This document shows, piece by piece, positions 36,202 to 44,131 of a stretch of DNA of 64,000 nt. Made by a program: the position numbers and the translations under genes. Source of the DNA: Amycolatopsis sp. CA-126428 (GTDB taxonomy: Bacteria > Actinomycetota > Actinomycetes > Mycobacteriales > Pseudonocardiaceae); contig NZ_PPHF01000172.1 of NCBI RefSeq assembly GCF_002904335.1, positions 1 through 64,000 on the forward strand, read 5' to 3'. Numbering within the stretch: the first letter of the stretch is position 1; each line of letters begins with the position of its first letter. The notes beneath the pieces were generated by a model. That model worked only from the letters and a program-made list of their open reading frames with translations, ran no database searches and was not told the DNA's origin.

Positions 36202-37087
36202 GGTCCCTCCCGTTGCGGTTGCTAGCCGGGAGGGCGGTGTGCGGTCGGTGATATCCGCAGCTCGAATTGCGCCAAGATGGGAGGCCCCAGACGCCGCTAG
36301 GTGACCGGTGCCCCTCGGCGCGGTCGGGATTCGTCGATCCTGTTGCCATTTCTTGGAGGCGTGAAGGCTGCGGGCGAGTAATCGACCGGCAGGCTGCACG
36401 ACGCGACACGTCGATGAGGGCGAAAGTGAAGGTTTCGCTTGGCGCCAAGCCTCTAAGAGTTCTTGGACATGCAGCCTCCACGTGTTGACGTGGGAGGGCG
36501 TCAGTCGGGATCGCTCAAGGTCGTCCTCACACCAGGATGCACGGCAAAGCCACTGTCGGCAACAAGGCGCACGAGGACAGGCGCCGGCGTCGACGAAGGC
36601 GTGCGTCGCGAAGCTGACACTAGCGATCGGCTGAGTCCTGAACTGCCTGCACTTGCGTTCGCTGTGGACGATTCGATGCCGTGACGCCCGCTTTAGGAGA
36701 GTGGGTGACGGTGCTGTCCAGGGCCTCTACCAGCCACTATAGCCTCACGGTTGTCTTTCGTGACCCCACAAGTCACACGGTTGAGCACGGTTTCGGGTCA
36801 CGAAATGGGTCACGCGACGAGGCCTCAAGTGTGTCGTACAGCACAGGTTGGAAGGGCGTGTCGGTGCCAGTACATGATCAGTTCCGGGCGCCAGAGCCCG
36901 TTGTGGACCTTAGTGGCGTCAGACGTACGACCGGTAGGTCATCCCCCGACCTATCGCGTCGGCCATGCCTAGCCACGGTCCGCCGCCCTGGGGGACGCCC
37001 CTGACGAGAGGCGGTCCGCTCGTCCGGGGCATCGGTGCCCCGCGCGTGCTCTTCCGCGTTCGACAAGCGCTAGCACGAGCACTTGAG
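36202..37087. other. Long non-coding stretch with iteron-like cluster
   Basis: 886 bp with only short, unsupported ORFs on either strand. The notable structure is the repeat cluster at 36746-36814, described separately. The stretch separates the pseudo-phosphoesterase from the next minus-strand gene and could hold a replication or recombination site. Confidence 0.55.
36746..36814. repeat. Iteron-like cluster: CACGGTT repeats and GGGTCACG inverted repeats
   Basis: CACGGTT occurs at 36746-36752, 36776-36782 and 36786-36792. TTTCGTGACCC (36756-36766) is the perfect 11-bp inverse of GGGTCACGAAA (36795-36805), and a further GGGTCACG lies at 36807-36814. Such packed short repeats suggest binding sites for Rep, an excisionase/directionality factor or a regulator. 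Confidence 0.6.
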
Positions 37088-37663
37088 TCACTTCCGACGT
37101 CGATAGCGACGCAACCGCTTTGGCGGTCTACCGCTGGTGGGGCGTACGAGCCACCCGACTCCGTGACTGTCAATCACCATGTACTGCGTAACTAAGATTG
37201 CTGTACCCGGTACCCCCATGCCGACTACTGCTCCGGGGGCGGGGCGACTTCTCAGGATGTCGTGAGTCTTCATGTCGTACGCGCGAAGAGTGGCGCCAGG
37301 TGGAACCGTGGTCCCGTCAGCTTGGCCCTCAATGACAACAGGGTCAGTTTTGTATGTGCCTAACAATGCGCCTTCGTCGTGATCTGCCCAGTAAGCTGAG
37401 ATTTGGTAGGAAATGTTGGACACGTGAACGGCTAGAGGTCCTGAGTTCTTGACCTGGATGTTGGCGATGACATAGTAGCCGCGGAAGAGGGGGTCATCTT
37501 CTTCGTCGTGGGAAGAAAAGCCCGCGCCCCATGCGCTAACTTGGTCGACTTGTTGCCGCCTTCTGATACTCCTGTCGCGCAAGAAGGCGCCGGCTGCTAC
37601 GGAGAACGATGCCGCGGAGAACCACGATGGGACGTTTCCCCAATCCCAGCCTAGCCAGGTCAT
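37088..37663 (-). CDS. Hypothetical protein with N-terminal membrane segment
   Basis: About 191 residues. It begins MTWLGWDWGNVPSWFS with a short hydrophobic stretch (to about residue 30), then a basic patch (RDRSIRRRQQ) and a beta-rich domain (YYVIANIQVKNSGPLAVHVSNISYQI). Small actinobacterial proteins of this layout are common in mobile elements and have no known role. The first codons are preceded by GGAAGGCGAAAG. The frame extends upstream without a better start. Confidence 0.7.
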   Translation of the reverse strand: MTWLGWDWGNVPSWFSAASFSVAAGAFLRDRSIRRRQQVDQVSAWGAGFSSHDEEDDPLFRGYYVIANIQVKNSGPLAVHVSNISYQISAYWADHDEGALLGTYKTDPVVIEGQADGTTVPPGATLRAYDMKTHDILRSRPAPGAVVGMGVPGTAILVTQYMVIDSHGVGWLVRPTSGRPPKRLRRYRRRK

Positions 37664-37714
37664 CTTTCGCCTTCCTTTCGCCTCCGCGGGGAGCGTACTT
37701 GACGGACGACCAAA

Positions 37715-37743
37715 CGGCCCCGCCCAGGAAGTGAGCGGGGCCG
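37715..37743 (-). terminator. Terminator hairpin
   Basis: A 9-bp stem (CGGCCCCGC / GCGGGGCCG) with an 11-nt loop, just after the C-terminal remnant described next, reading leftward. Position may be off by one base. Confidence 0.6.
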
Positions 37744-37749
37744 CCGGGT

Positions 37750-37990
37750 TCAGTCGCCGATCTGGGTGTGCCAGGCGTCGTGACATGCGGCCCGGTCGGC
37801 GCCGACGGCGGCTCCATACCCGCCGACTCGGCCGCCGCGGCGATGCGGCCTGCATCACCGCGGTGAGCCGCGCGGCGTAACCGCGCAAGGTGAACGTCAC
37901 TGAGATCAGCAGCTCAGGCTGCACCTGCTCGGCGGCAGGACGCCCCCACCCGCCGCCGAGCTGAGGCGGCCGCCCTAGTTGCGACGGCTT
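37750..37990 (-). pseudogene. Frameshifted small-protein remnant
   Basis: Protein-like sequence is spread over frames: QLGGGWGRPAAEQVQPELL and SVTFTLRGYAARLTAVMQAA in one frame, then GAAVGADRAACHDAWHTQIGD ending at 37750 in another. The two parts are joined by a frameshift near 37840. The C-terminal Cys-His-Trp-His pattern and following terminator support a former gene. Family not recognised. Confidence 0.35.
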
Positions 37991-38812
37991 GTGCGGACCT
38001 CCGCATCCCGGTCATGCGGTTGTGCAGCGGACCGAGCTTGTCCACCAGTCGCGACCGTGTCCACCGGTCGTGACCGTGCCGACTGGCGCAACTGCCAGTT
38101 GACTACCTGCGCGGCCATAACCAGCGCGAGGCCGGAGAGGAACCACCAAGTCGCGGACACGCGCAGCACAGTCCAGGTGTGGTCGCCAATCAGGAGCATC
38201 GATAGGAACCGCCATCCGGTGAGCACGGCGACGCCGAAGAAGATCGGCAGAAGCGTCCGGAGCCGCACGAGCTCACGGCCGATGTCCCCGATGGCGACCG
38301 CGCGTTCGCGATCCGCGCACCGTCGCGGCCTCGCGGACGATCTCACGCTGACTAAGCCGCGTAAGCGGCGCCGACGAGGCGGCAGGAGCAGGCGACGCGT
38401 TGGTTTGTCTGCCGGTCGGCCTCGGCCGCATGGCGTCAAGAACCGCCCAGATGCGCATGATCGTGGCCACCTGGCGAAGTTGCAGCCCGCACGCACACAG
38501 GAACTCCTCGACTTGCAGGGACTTCGTCGGCAAGCCGGCGCGGTTGACGTCGACAAGGTTGTATGCCGATGACCGGCCGATTGAGGTCTTCGTCGCGATC
38601 TGCCCACACGTTAGCTGCGACCGGTCCAGCACCAGCCGCAGCAGCTGTCGGAATTCGACGACCGTCTTGATGTCGAGCTCTTCACCGTCGAGAACGACCC
38701 CGCTCTGAGGAGGAGAACCGGGGCGAATCGCTTCCGGCCAGGGCGGCGGCTTGACGAGGGATGCTCTTGCCGTTGTGCTGAAGCCCCCCGCGTAGCCAGA
38801 CTTCCCCCTTCC
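37975..38812 (-). pseudogene. HTH-membrane regulator split by frameshift
   Basis: One frame open from 38812 to 38273 encodes a helix-turn-helix region (SQLTCGQIATKTSIGRSSAYNLVD ... QVEEFLCACGLQLRQVATIMRIWAVL). A +1 frame from it, ending at 37975, encodes two membrane helices (LLPIFFGVAVLTGWRFLSMLLIG and WWFLSGLALVMAAQVV). The only usual start in the HTH frame is a GTG at 38632, although protein-like sequence (VVLDGEELDIKTVVEFRQLLRL) precedes it. An indel pair in a membrane-tethered regulator is the simplest view; programmed frameshifting is not excluded. Confidence 0.45.
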
Positions 38813-38990
38813 TCAGAGCGTCGTCGAGCGCTGTTTCGTGCGATGATCGACGGCGGCGCTCCTCAAGAACGCGGTCGATCAGCTCGGTCGGGCGCTTCCC
38901 TCCGTCCCCGCGGGTGAGCAGGTCTCTGCGGGCGCGGCGTTTCTCGACTTCCGCGGCGGAGGAGGCCGAGTGCTGAGCGGGTGCTGTCAC
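38682..38990 (-). CDS. Small basic hypothetical protein
   Basis: 102 residues, Arg-rich with an Ala/Ser N-terminus and a probable helical middle (ELIDRVLEERRRRSSHETALDDALRKG). A GTG start overlaps the stop of the upstream membrane protein (GTGA), so it is translationally coupled. It may be the N-terminal part of the frameshifted regulator that follows. No known domain. Confidence 0.45.
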   Translation of the reverse strand: MTAPAQHSASSAAEVEKRRARRDLLTRGDGGKRPTELIDRVLEERRRRSSHETALDDALRKGEVWLRGGLQHNGKSIPRQAAALAGSDSPRFSSSERGRSRR

Positions 38991-39256
38991 CGGGTCACCG
39001 CTCCAGACAGAGCGGTCAGCGCCGCGGTGAGTGACCTGATTACCCCGGTCAAACTGCCGGGCTTCGCCGTCGCGATGCTCGGCGCAAGAATCCCAGCAGC
39101 GGTGAGCGCTACCGAGGTGCAGACGCCAACGCCGCTGGAGACGAGGTAGGCCTCGAATCCGAAGATCAGCGCGATGATCACGATCGTGCTCGGCCTGGGC
39201 GAGGTGGGAGCGTCGCCGGCGACGAGCGCGCACGGCGGCACCTTCTTTTGGGGCAT
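38987..39256 (-). CDS. Small two-helix membrane protein
   Basis: 89 residues with two hydrophobic segments (about 23-45, IVIIALIFGFEAYLVSSGVGV, and 46-62) and a Ser/Thr-rich end. The ATG at 39256 has GAGAGG upstream. Small membrane proteins of this sort (Spd-like) are frequent in actinobacterial mobile elements; the role is unknown. Confidence 0.55.
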   Translation of the reverse strand: MPQKKVPPCALVAGDAPTSPRPSTIVIIALIFGFEAYLVSSGVGVCTSVALTAAGILAPSIATAKPGSLTGVIRSLTAALTALSGAVTR

Positions 39257-40257
39257 GACGTACCTCTCGGAGAGGACGGCGGCTCGGTCGGTGCAACCGG
39301 GCCGCCAGCGGATGACCAGCTCGGAGACTTCGGGTCTCTCGCCCGGACGCGAGTTCGCGGTTCGCAGGTTCCAGGCGCTCCGCTCGGGCAAGCACCGCAC
39401 CGAGGGACCCCAAAAGTGTGTCACCATCGGCCTGGCGGGTGCGCGATCTACCCGCGTTCTCGCGAGATTCGCGCCCACCACGTCGTCCAACCCGTCGAAG
39501 GGGCGTCCAAACTGCCCTTCGATTTGGACACTCATCGCCGTGCATGTTCGACAGTATTGTCGCGGTTTCCGCTGGTCAGCAGGTGTTTGGACGGTCGAAC
39601 TGGCCGGCGCTGTTCCGCAACGTGGCTCAAAGGGGACGTGCGGGAGGTGAAAGACTCCCGAGCGGCGCTAGCCTGTAGTGAGTCGGTCGATTCCCATTCC
39701 GGCACCAGTCCTGGGCAAGATGACCAGCTCGGAGCACAGGACCCCCGATGGCACGCCGGTCGCGCGGCGCCCATCCGTTAGAAGGCCTCGGCGAGCATCA
39801 CGCGAACCGAGGCCTTCTTCGTCCCCGACTTCCACGCCCAACGAGCAGAATGGGATCGTGCTCTTCGGTATCGCGTTACGCTGCCGGATCGGCGTCTTCG
39901 TCGGGTTCGCCCGAGCGTCTTGGGTCCAGCAGAGGGGCAGAGCCTCTGGCGGGAGGATCCATACCTTGATACTGGCTGCATCGATGCGGTTACGCGTCCT
40001 TGTCGTCCGGCGCCGCGTGGGGTCAGGGCTCTCCGGCCGACTGGATCATGAACGGCCAGAACCCGGGAGCATCCGCTCGGCGGGGTTTCGTGTCCGGTCG
40101 AGGCTGCGGCGCACAGCGTCCACCGGTTCCCTGATACTCCGGCGACGTCAGCTGCGGAAACGCAGGGCTGTCGAGAGCTACCTTCCAGGGTCTCGGCGCC
40201 TGTCAAGAGGCGCCCCGCCCGGAGTGTGGTGTGCACCGGCCACCCTCGGGCAACTAC
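39257..40257. other. Decayed region without supportable genes
   Basis: About 1 kb in which every open frame is rich in Arg, Ser and Pro with no conserved motif. A strong hairpin at 39781-39817 is the only structured signal. It probably represents eroded DNA between the left-end genes and the Rep/excisionase module. Confidence 0.5.
39781..39817. terminator. Perfect 11-bp hairpin in the decayed region
   Basis: GAAGGCCTCGG (39781-39791) pairs with CCGAGGCCTTC (39807-39817) around a 15-nt loop; TTCGTCC follows on the plus strand. Likely a leftover terminator; no flanking gene is certain. Confidence 0.55.
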
Positions 40258-42186
40258 TCAAGAGGATGTCATGTTGCGGCTCGCGCCGAGCATCAAGCCC
40301 GCCCGATTGTCCGTGACTTCTGTGCAGAATTTACTCGTGGCCTGGTGGGCGAGCGAGACGTGTCGATTCGCCGCGGTCGTCGGGCCAGTTGACGAGTTGA
40401 TGTTTCTGGCGGATGCTGAAGCTAGTGGTGTCGATGTCGGGCGGTCACCTGGGCCGTCGTCACCAGCCTCCCCTTTGCCATGAAGCACCGGAGGTTTGTG
40501 ATGTCCGATTCTACTGCGAGCGCACCGCGTTTCCTGACTGTTGGCCAGGCGGCAACGCTGCTGGGCGTTTCTGCCATGACCATCTACCGCGCTATAGATG
40601 AAGGGGCTTTCCCGGCGATTCGAACGCGAGGGCGTATCTCGATACCCGCGAAGGCAATCGACGTTATGGAAGAAGTCGCAGTCTCGGAAATGAGGGCGGT
40701 CGACACCAGTGAGTTCACGCTGTCGGTGATGAGCGGCGTCGATTCTGTCGGCAAGTGAAGGCTCTTCTTTAGGGTGCTGGTAGCCGATTTCAGGGGTCGT
40801 AACCCTCAGGTTGCGGTTAAGCGCGAATTGGTTCCTGTCGCGCTGATGCTGGGTTCGCAGCCTGAGAGTGTCAGCCTGGCCGTGGGTGGGGGTGTACAGA
40901 GTGGGGGAAGTTAATTCTCTGTCAGGAGCGGCAGCTGCGTCTTCCCTCATGACGAACGCGTCACAATCCGTTTCTCCTCCGGTGTAGCGGTGTACCCGTT
41001 TAAGGATTCCCAATTTGAGTGCGGCGTCTCGTGCTCGGCGGACGGTCTTCGGGTCGAGACCGGCGCGCTCGGCCCAGTGGCGAATCGAGATGGAGCCCCG
41101 TGTCGCGAGGACGGCGTGCGCGAACGCATCGAGAACTGCGCGCAAGCTACTGATCCGTACGCCGATGATCGTCCCAGTGCGCACCGCCGCGCTGGTTCCG
41201 CGCGCCAAGTGCTTGTCCACGGCGGCGTGAAGCACGGCGCGGACGTGTCGTAGCTGACGAGGTGACGGTTCGTTCTGGCGATCGCCGGCCCGAGGTGTTC
41301 CAAGGCGTCGTCGTCGCGGCCTACTTTCGGCAGCCTCGCGAAGTGCGGGTAACCAGCGGATGCGGCGCCAGGTGTCTCTGCCGACGTGAGCGGCCTGCGT
41401 CGGGGATGCCTGGCGAAAGAGGTGCCATGCCTGCTGCTCGGTGAGGCCGCCTTCGGCGGCGGCGATGGTCGTGGCGGGGGCCCAGAACCATCGCCGCCAG
41501 GCTTTCTTGCCGATCTCGCGGGCTTTGGTGCCGGTGAGGTTGGCGAAGGCCCAGGCTTGCGCCGTGGTGTAACCGGCGCGCGCCAGCGCGAGGGCGTGGC
41601 CGTATTCGTCTTCGGACCTGCTGCGCTTTGAACTCTCTCGCCGGCGCGCGGGTCGTGTAGCGCGTGGTGCCCCGGACGTGACGGGCGCGGGTATGTCGGT
41701 TGTAGTCAGCGTGCAGCTCATGACGGGGCTGGGCAGCGCGTGCCGGTGGGGTGAGGAGGTGAGGCGGAGGGTTGAGCGGACGGTGGCGGAGACGGTTTGC
41801 CGGGTGGCGATCGTGCGGACGGTGCGCAGTAGTTCTTCGCGCAGGCTAGGCGGCGTCTTGATGACCAGGTGGGTGTGGCCGGGGCGGCCGGAGGCGCGGC
41901 GGAGCCAGGGCAGGCCGTAGCGGTCGGCCCACAGGAGCAGTTGTTCGGCGACAGCCTCGCCTGCGTCGTCGCCTGCGTCGGTGTCTCCGGGATCAATGTC
42001 GATGGCGAGGAAGGCTGGCTCGAGCGTGCCGACGATCGCTCGCGCGGCACCGTCGGTGTTGAGGGTCTCAACGGCGTCGTCGAGGCGGTAGGCGATCGTG
42101 TGGGCGTTGTTGTCGGCGTCGATGACGATGAACGGCGCGCCGAAGAGTGCCTGGTCGAGGCGTGACGGCAGGTAGGTGTCTGACAT
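40258..42186 (-). CDS. Primase-like replication initiator (Rep)
   Basis: 642 residues. The N-terminal third has archaeo-eukaryotic primase features: D-x-D in LAIDIDPGDTDAGDDAG (about 75-80) and the later H-x-H-x-x-x-K in GHTHLVIKTP. A basic middle and a winged-helix-like region (RHWAERAGLDPKTVRRARDAALKLGILKRV) follow. Such proteins initiate rolling-circle-like or theta replication in actinobacterial integrative elements. ATG 42186 has GAGGACT upstream. The last 170 residues overlap the excisionase gene on the other strand and look unconserved, so the true functional end is probably earlier. It follows the KAS III-like gene by 43 bp. Confidence 0.75.
   Translation of the reverse strand: MSDTYLPSRLDQALFGAPFIVIDADNNAHTIAYRLDDAVETLNTDGAARAIVGTLEPAFLAIDIDPGDTDAGDDAGEAVAEQLLLWADRYGLPWLRRASGRPGHTHLVIKTPPSLREELLRTVRTIATRQTVSATVRSTLRLTSSPHRHALPSPVMSCTLTTTDIPAPVTSGAPRATRPARRRESSKRSRSEDEYGHALALARAGYTTAQAWAFANLTGTKAREIGKKAWRRWFWAPATTIAAAEGGLTEQQAWHLFRQASPTQAAHVGRDTWRRIRWLPALREAAESRPRRRRLGTPRAGDRQNEPSPRQLRHVRAVLHAAVDKHLARGTSAAVRTGTIIGVRISSLRAVLDAFAHAVLATRGSISIRHWAERAGLDPKTVRRARDAALKLGILKRVHRYTGGETDCDAFVMREDAAAAPDRELTSPTLYTPTHGQADTLRLRTQHQRDRNQFALNRNLRVTTPEIGYQHPKEEPSLADRIDAAHHRQRELTGVDRPHFRDCDFFHNVDCLRGYRDTPSRSNRRESPFIYSAVDGHGRNAQQRCRLANSQETRCARSRIGHHKPPVLHGKGEAGDDGPGDRPTSTPLASASARNINSSTGPTTAANRHVSLAHQATSKFCTEVTDNRAGLMLGASRNMTSS
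40501..40758 (+). CDS. Excisionase-type helix-turn-helix protein
   Basis: 85 residues. A MerR-like/HTH_17 domain, RFLTVGQAATLLGVSAMTIYRAIDEGAFPAIRTRGRISIPAKAI, covers residues 10-53, as in BldC and actinobacterial Xis. The ATG at 40501 has CCGGAGG 8 nt upstream, which decides against the 40480 ATG. In ICEs such genes give directionality to excision, although serine integrases often need another type of factor. It lies antisense to the Rep C-terminus. Confidence 0.88.
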   Translation: MSDSTASAPRFLTVGQAATLLGVSAMTIYRAIDEGAFPAIRTRGRISIPAKAIDVMEEVAVSEMRAVDTSEFTLSVMSGVDSVGK

Positions 42187-42229
42187 GGGAGTCCTCGGGA
42201 GCTCGGCGTGGCGAGGCCAGGAAGTGAGG

Positions 42230-43327
42230 TCAGCTGGGCACGTCGGCTGGTGCCTGCCAGTGCCAGCGCAGGGGCGGGGCAAGTGCACCGAGGGTGGGTG
42301 CCACGGCGTCGATGCGGAGGATGGCGACGGTCCAGGTCATGCCGATGCCGATGCCGAGGAGCGCGACGTGGTCGCCGGGAGCCACGGCGCCGCGGGTGAG
42401 CAGGTGGGTGAGGCCGATGATCTGGTCGTTGGGTCCGATGTGGCCCCACTGGTCGCCGGCGCGGCAGAGGGTGCGGTCGGCGCTGATGCCCAACGGTTGG
42501 AGGCAGTGCGTGTCGAGCAGGTGCCGTCCGTAGTGCGGCAGCAACACCCAGCGCAGCTGGCCGAGGTCGAGGTTCGCGTCGTGCAGCGCTTCGTCGATGA
42601 CGGCGCGAACGCCGTCGTGGTTGCGGCGGGCGACCGACGCGGCGCCGACGACATCGGTGTACTCGCGCTTCCGCTCGCGGATCCGTTCGATACCGAGCTC
42701 GGTGGTGCCGGCGGGGAGGAACCGGTGGTTACCGCGGTGGAGTTGTTCGAGGGTGGGGTCGGTGTAGGAGCTGGTGGCGACGATGCGGGCGAGGCCGGGG
42801 TGGCGGCCGAGGATGAGGGCGGAGCCGCCGTCTCCGTAGGCGATGCCGTGGTCGGCGGTGAGGTGGTCGAAGGCGGGTGGGCCGAAGGTTTCACCGCCGG
42901 TGAGCAGGACGGTGTCGAGGTCGGGGCTGCCGGCGAGGACGCGGGCGGAGATGTCGATGCCGCCGACGAGGCTGTTGCTCATGGCGTTGAGCTCGGTGGC
43001 GATGCCGCGGCCGGCGGGGAGGCCGAGGCGGGAGCGGACGTAGGCGGCGCGGGACCAGAAGTCGATGCCGCGGCTGCCGCGCCAGATTGCGGCGTGGAAG
43101 TGCAGGTCGGGGGCGGGCAGTGGGCCGGTGGTGGTCATGGCCATGCTGGCGAGGGCGTTGCGGCCGGCGCGGACGGCGAGATCCATGCCGGTGCTCTCGC
43201 GGGCGATCGATATGGCGCGCTGGCTAGTGGCGTCACGCAGCGTGCGGCTGGACTCGAGGTCGTCGACGGCGACGATCTCGCCGAGCGCGGCGCCGACGCC
43301 GCGGAGGTGAAGGTTTTGCCAGTGCAT
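42230..43327 (-). CDS. KAS III-like (FabH-type) acyltransferase with Ser at the nucleophile position
   Basis: 365 residues of the thiolase fold. The nucleophile region, usually A-x-C-S, reads NAMSNS (S117). The His is in LLPHYGRH (H265), and the Asn position has GHIGPND (H296, D301), as in the CerJ/ChlB3/DpsC type acyltransferases and starter enzymes. The C-terminal GxGxGxTW motif (GIGIGMTW) is intact. It may transfer an acyl group or make a beta-keto starter; the Ser-His-Asp set is known in DpsC. It is preceded by a mini-HTH gene by 2 nt and followed by rep. Start ATG 43327 chosen because the family N-terminus begins there. Confidence 0.82.
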   Translation of the reverse strand: MHWQNLHLRGVGAALGEIVAVDDLESSRTLRDATSQRAISIARESTGMDLAVRAGRNALASMAMTTTGPLPAPDLHFHAAIWRGSRGIDFWSRAAYVRSRLGLPAGRGIATELNAMSNSLVGGIDISARVLAGSPDLDTVLLTGGETFGPPAFDHLTADHGIAYGDGGSALILGRHPGLARIVATSSYTDPTLEQLHRGNHRFLPAGTTELGIERIRERKREYTDVVGAASVARRNHDGVRAVIDEALHDANLDLGQLRWVLLPHYGRHLLDTHCLQPLGISADRTLCRAGDQWGHIGPNDQIIGLTHLLTRGAVAPGDHVALLGIGIGMTWTVAILRIDAVAPTLGALAPPLRWHWQAPADVPS

Positions 43328-43329
43328 CG

Positions 43330-43527
43330 TCAGCACCGCCCCATCTGGCTCGGGCGTGTCGAGGTGTCGGTGTGGGCGGTAATGATGGCGTCTACCGAGC
43401 GGTAATAGGCCCGGAGATGATCGGGCTTGATTCCGGCGCAGGCGGCGATCTCGTCGAGCGTGAGCGGTCCGCCGGGTGGCGGGTCGTCGAGTAGGTCGCG
43501 GGTGGTGTCGGAGATCCAGGTGCGCAT
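43330..43527 (-). CDS. HTH-only mini regulator (TetR-like N-domain)
   Basis: 65 residues. LTLDEIAACAGIKPDHLRAYYRSVDAII has the pattern of a TetR-type helix-turn-helix, but there is no ligand domain. Its stop lies 2 nt before the acyltransferase ATG, so the two are coupled. It could be a small DNA-binding partner or a remnant. Start ATG 43527. Confidence 0.6.
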   Translation of the reverse strand: MRTWISDTTRDLLDDPPPGGPLTLDEIAACAGIKPDHLRAYYRSVDAIITAHTDTSTRPSQMGRC

Positions 43528-43635
43528 GACGTCTTCCTGATCGAGCCGGTCGGTGTGGCACGCCAGGTGACGGGGAGAGTGCCGAACAGGACTGATCGAC
43601 GGTGGCGTGGCGTTGGACGGAGGGCGAGAGCGCGT

Positions 43636-44109
43636 TCAGGCTCGGCGGGCGCGGCCGCTGCGCCGGGTGAGCAGAGCCTTGTGGTGGGCGCGGCGCAGGT
43701 CGGGGATCTGGTCGCGGGCGACAGGGTCGAGTTCGGGCATGCGGTGGATGTCGGTGTCGAAGCCGGGGTCGGTGCGGAAGACCAGAGCGAGGACGGAGGC
43801 GTTGTTGCTCAGGTTGACCACCGCATACGGCAGCGTCGGCGGGATGTAGATGATGTCCCCGGCCTGCGGGTGGAACGGTTGCATGGTGTTGCCGGAGAGG
43901 ACGGCGACGTGGCCGCTGATGATCGCGACCGCAGTTTCGGTTGTGTCGTGGCGTTGCGGGGCCAGGGTGGTGGCGCCCGGCAGGTGCATCCGGCCACCGG
44001 AGAGTGCGCGGGTGGGCACGATCCCGGTGCGGAGGATCGGGGTGAGCGTCTCGCCTTCGTCGGCAAGCTGGCCGGCGGCGGACGGCGTCGGCGTGGTCGT
44101 GGTGTCCAT
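43636..44109 (-). CDS. Cupin-domain protein
   Basis: 157 residues with a single cupin barrel. Motif 1: QRHDTTETAVAIISGHVAVLSG; motif 2: GDIIYIPPTLPYAVVNLS, in which the usual motif-2 His is Tyr, so metal binding may be weak. The C-terminus is basic. It lies 22 bp after the MetE-like gene and 108 bp before the mini regulator on the same strand. It could be an isomerase, sensor or hydroxylase-related fold; no substrate is evident. Confidence 0.8.
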   Translation of the reverse strand: MDTTTTPTPSAAGQLADEGETLTPILRTGIVPTRALSGGRMHLPGATTLAPQRHDTTETAVAIISGHVAVLSGNTMQPFHPQAGDIIYIPPTLPYAVVNLSNNASVLALVFRTDPGFDTDIHRMPELDPVARDQIPDLRRAHHKALLTRRSGRARRA

Positions 44110-44131
44110 CTCGGCATTCCTCTCGGTGGAT

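Noticed and set aside
36681-37004. 107-residue ORF over the iteron-like cluster
   Set aside because: Translation across repeat DNA with no motif and no ribosome site; more likely a binding-site region.
39676-39712. tRNA-like T-arm with CCA-like end
   Set aside because: A TCGATTC loop and GCACCA are present, but the stem does not pair and no acceptor, D or anticodon arm can be folded.
39678-40316. 212-residue ORF in the decayed region
   Set aside because: Arg/Ser/Pro-rich, crosses a strong hairpin and shows no conserved pattern or ribosome site.
42176-43405. 409-residue plus-strand ORF across the KAS III-like gene
   Set aside because: Gly/Ala/Val/Asp-rich shadow; the minus-strand protein has clear thiolase-fold motifs and a start.
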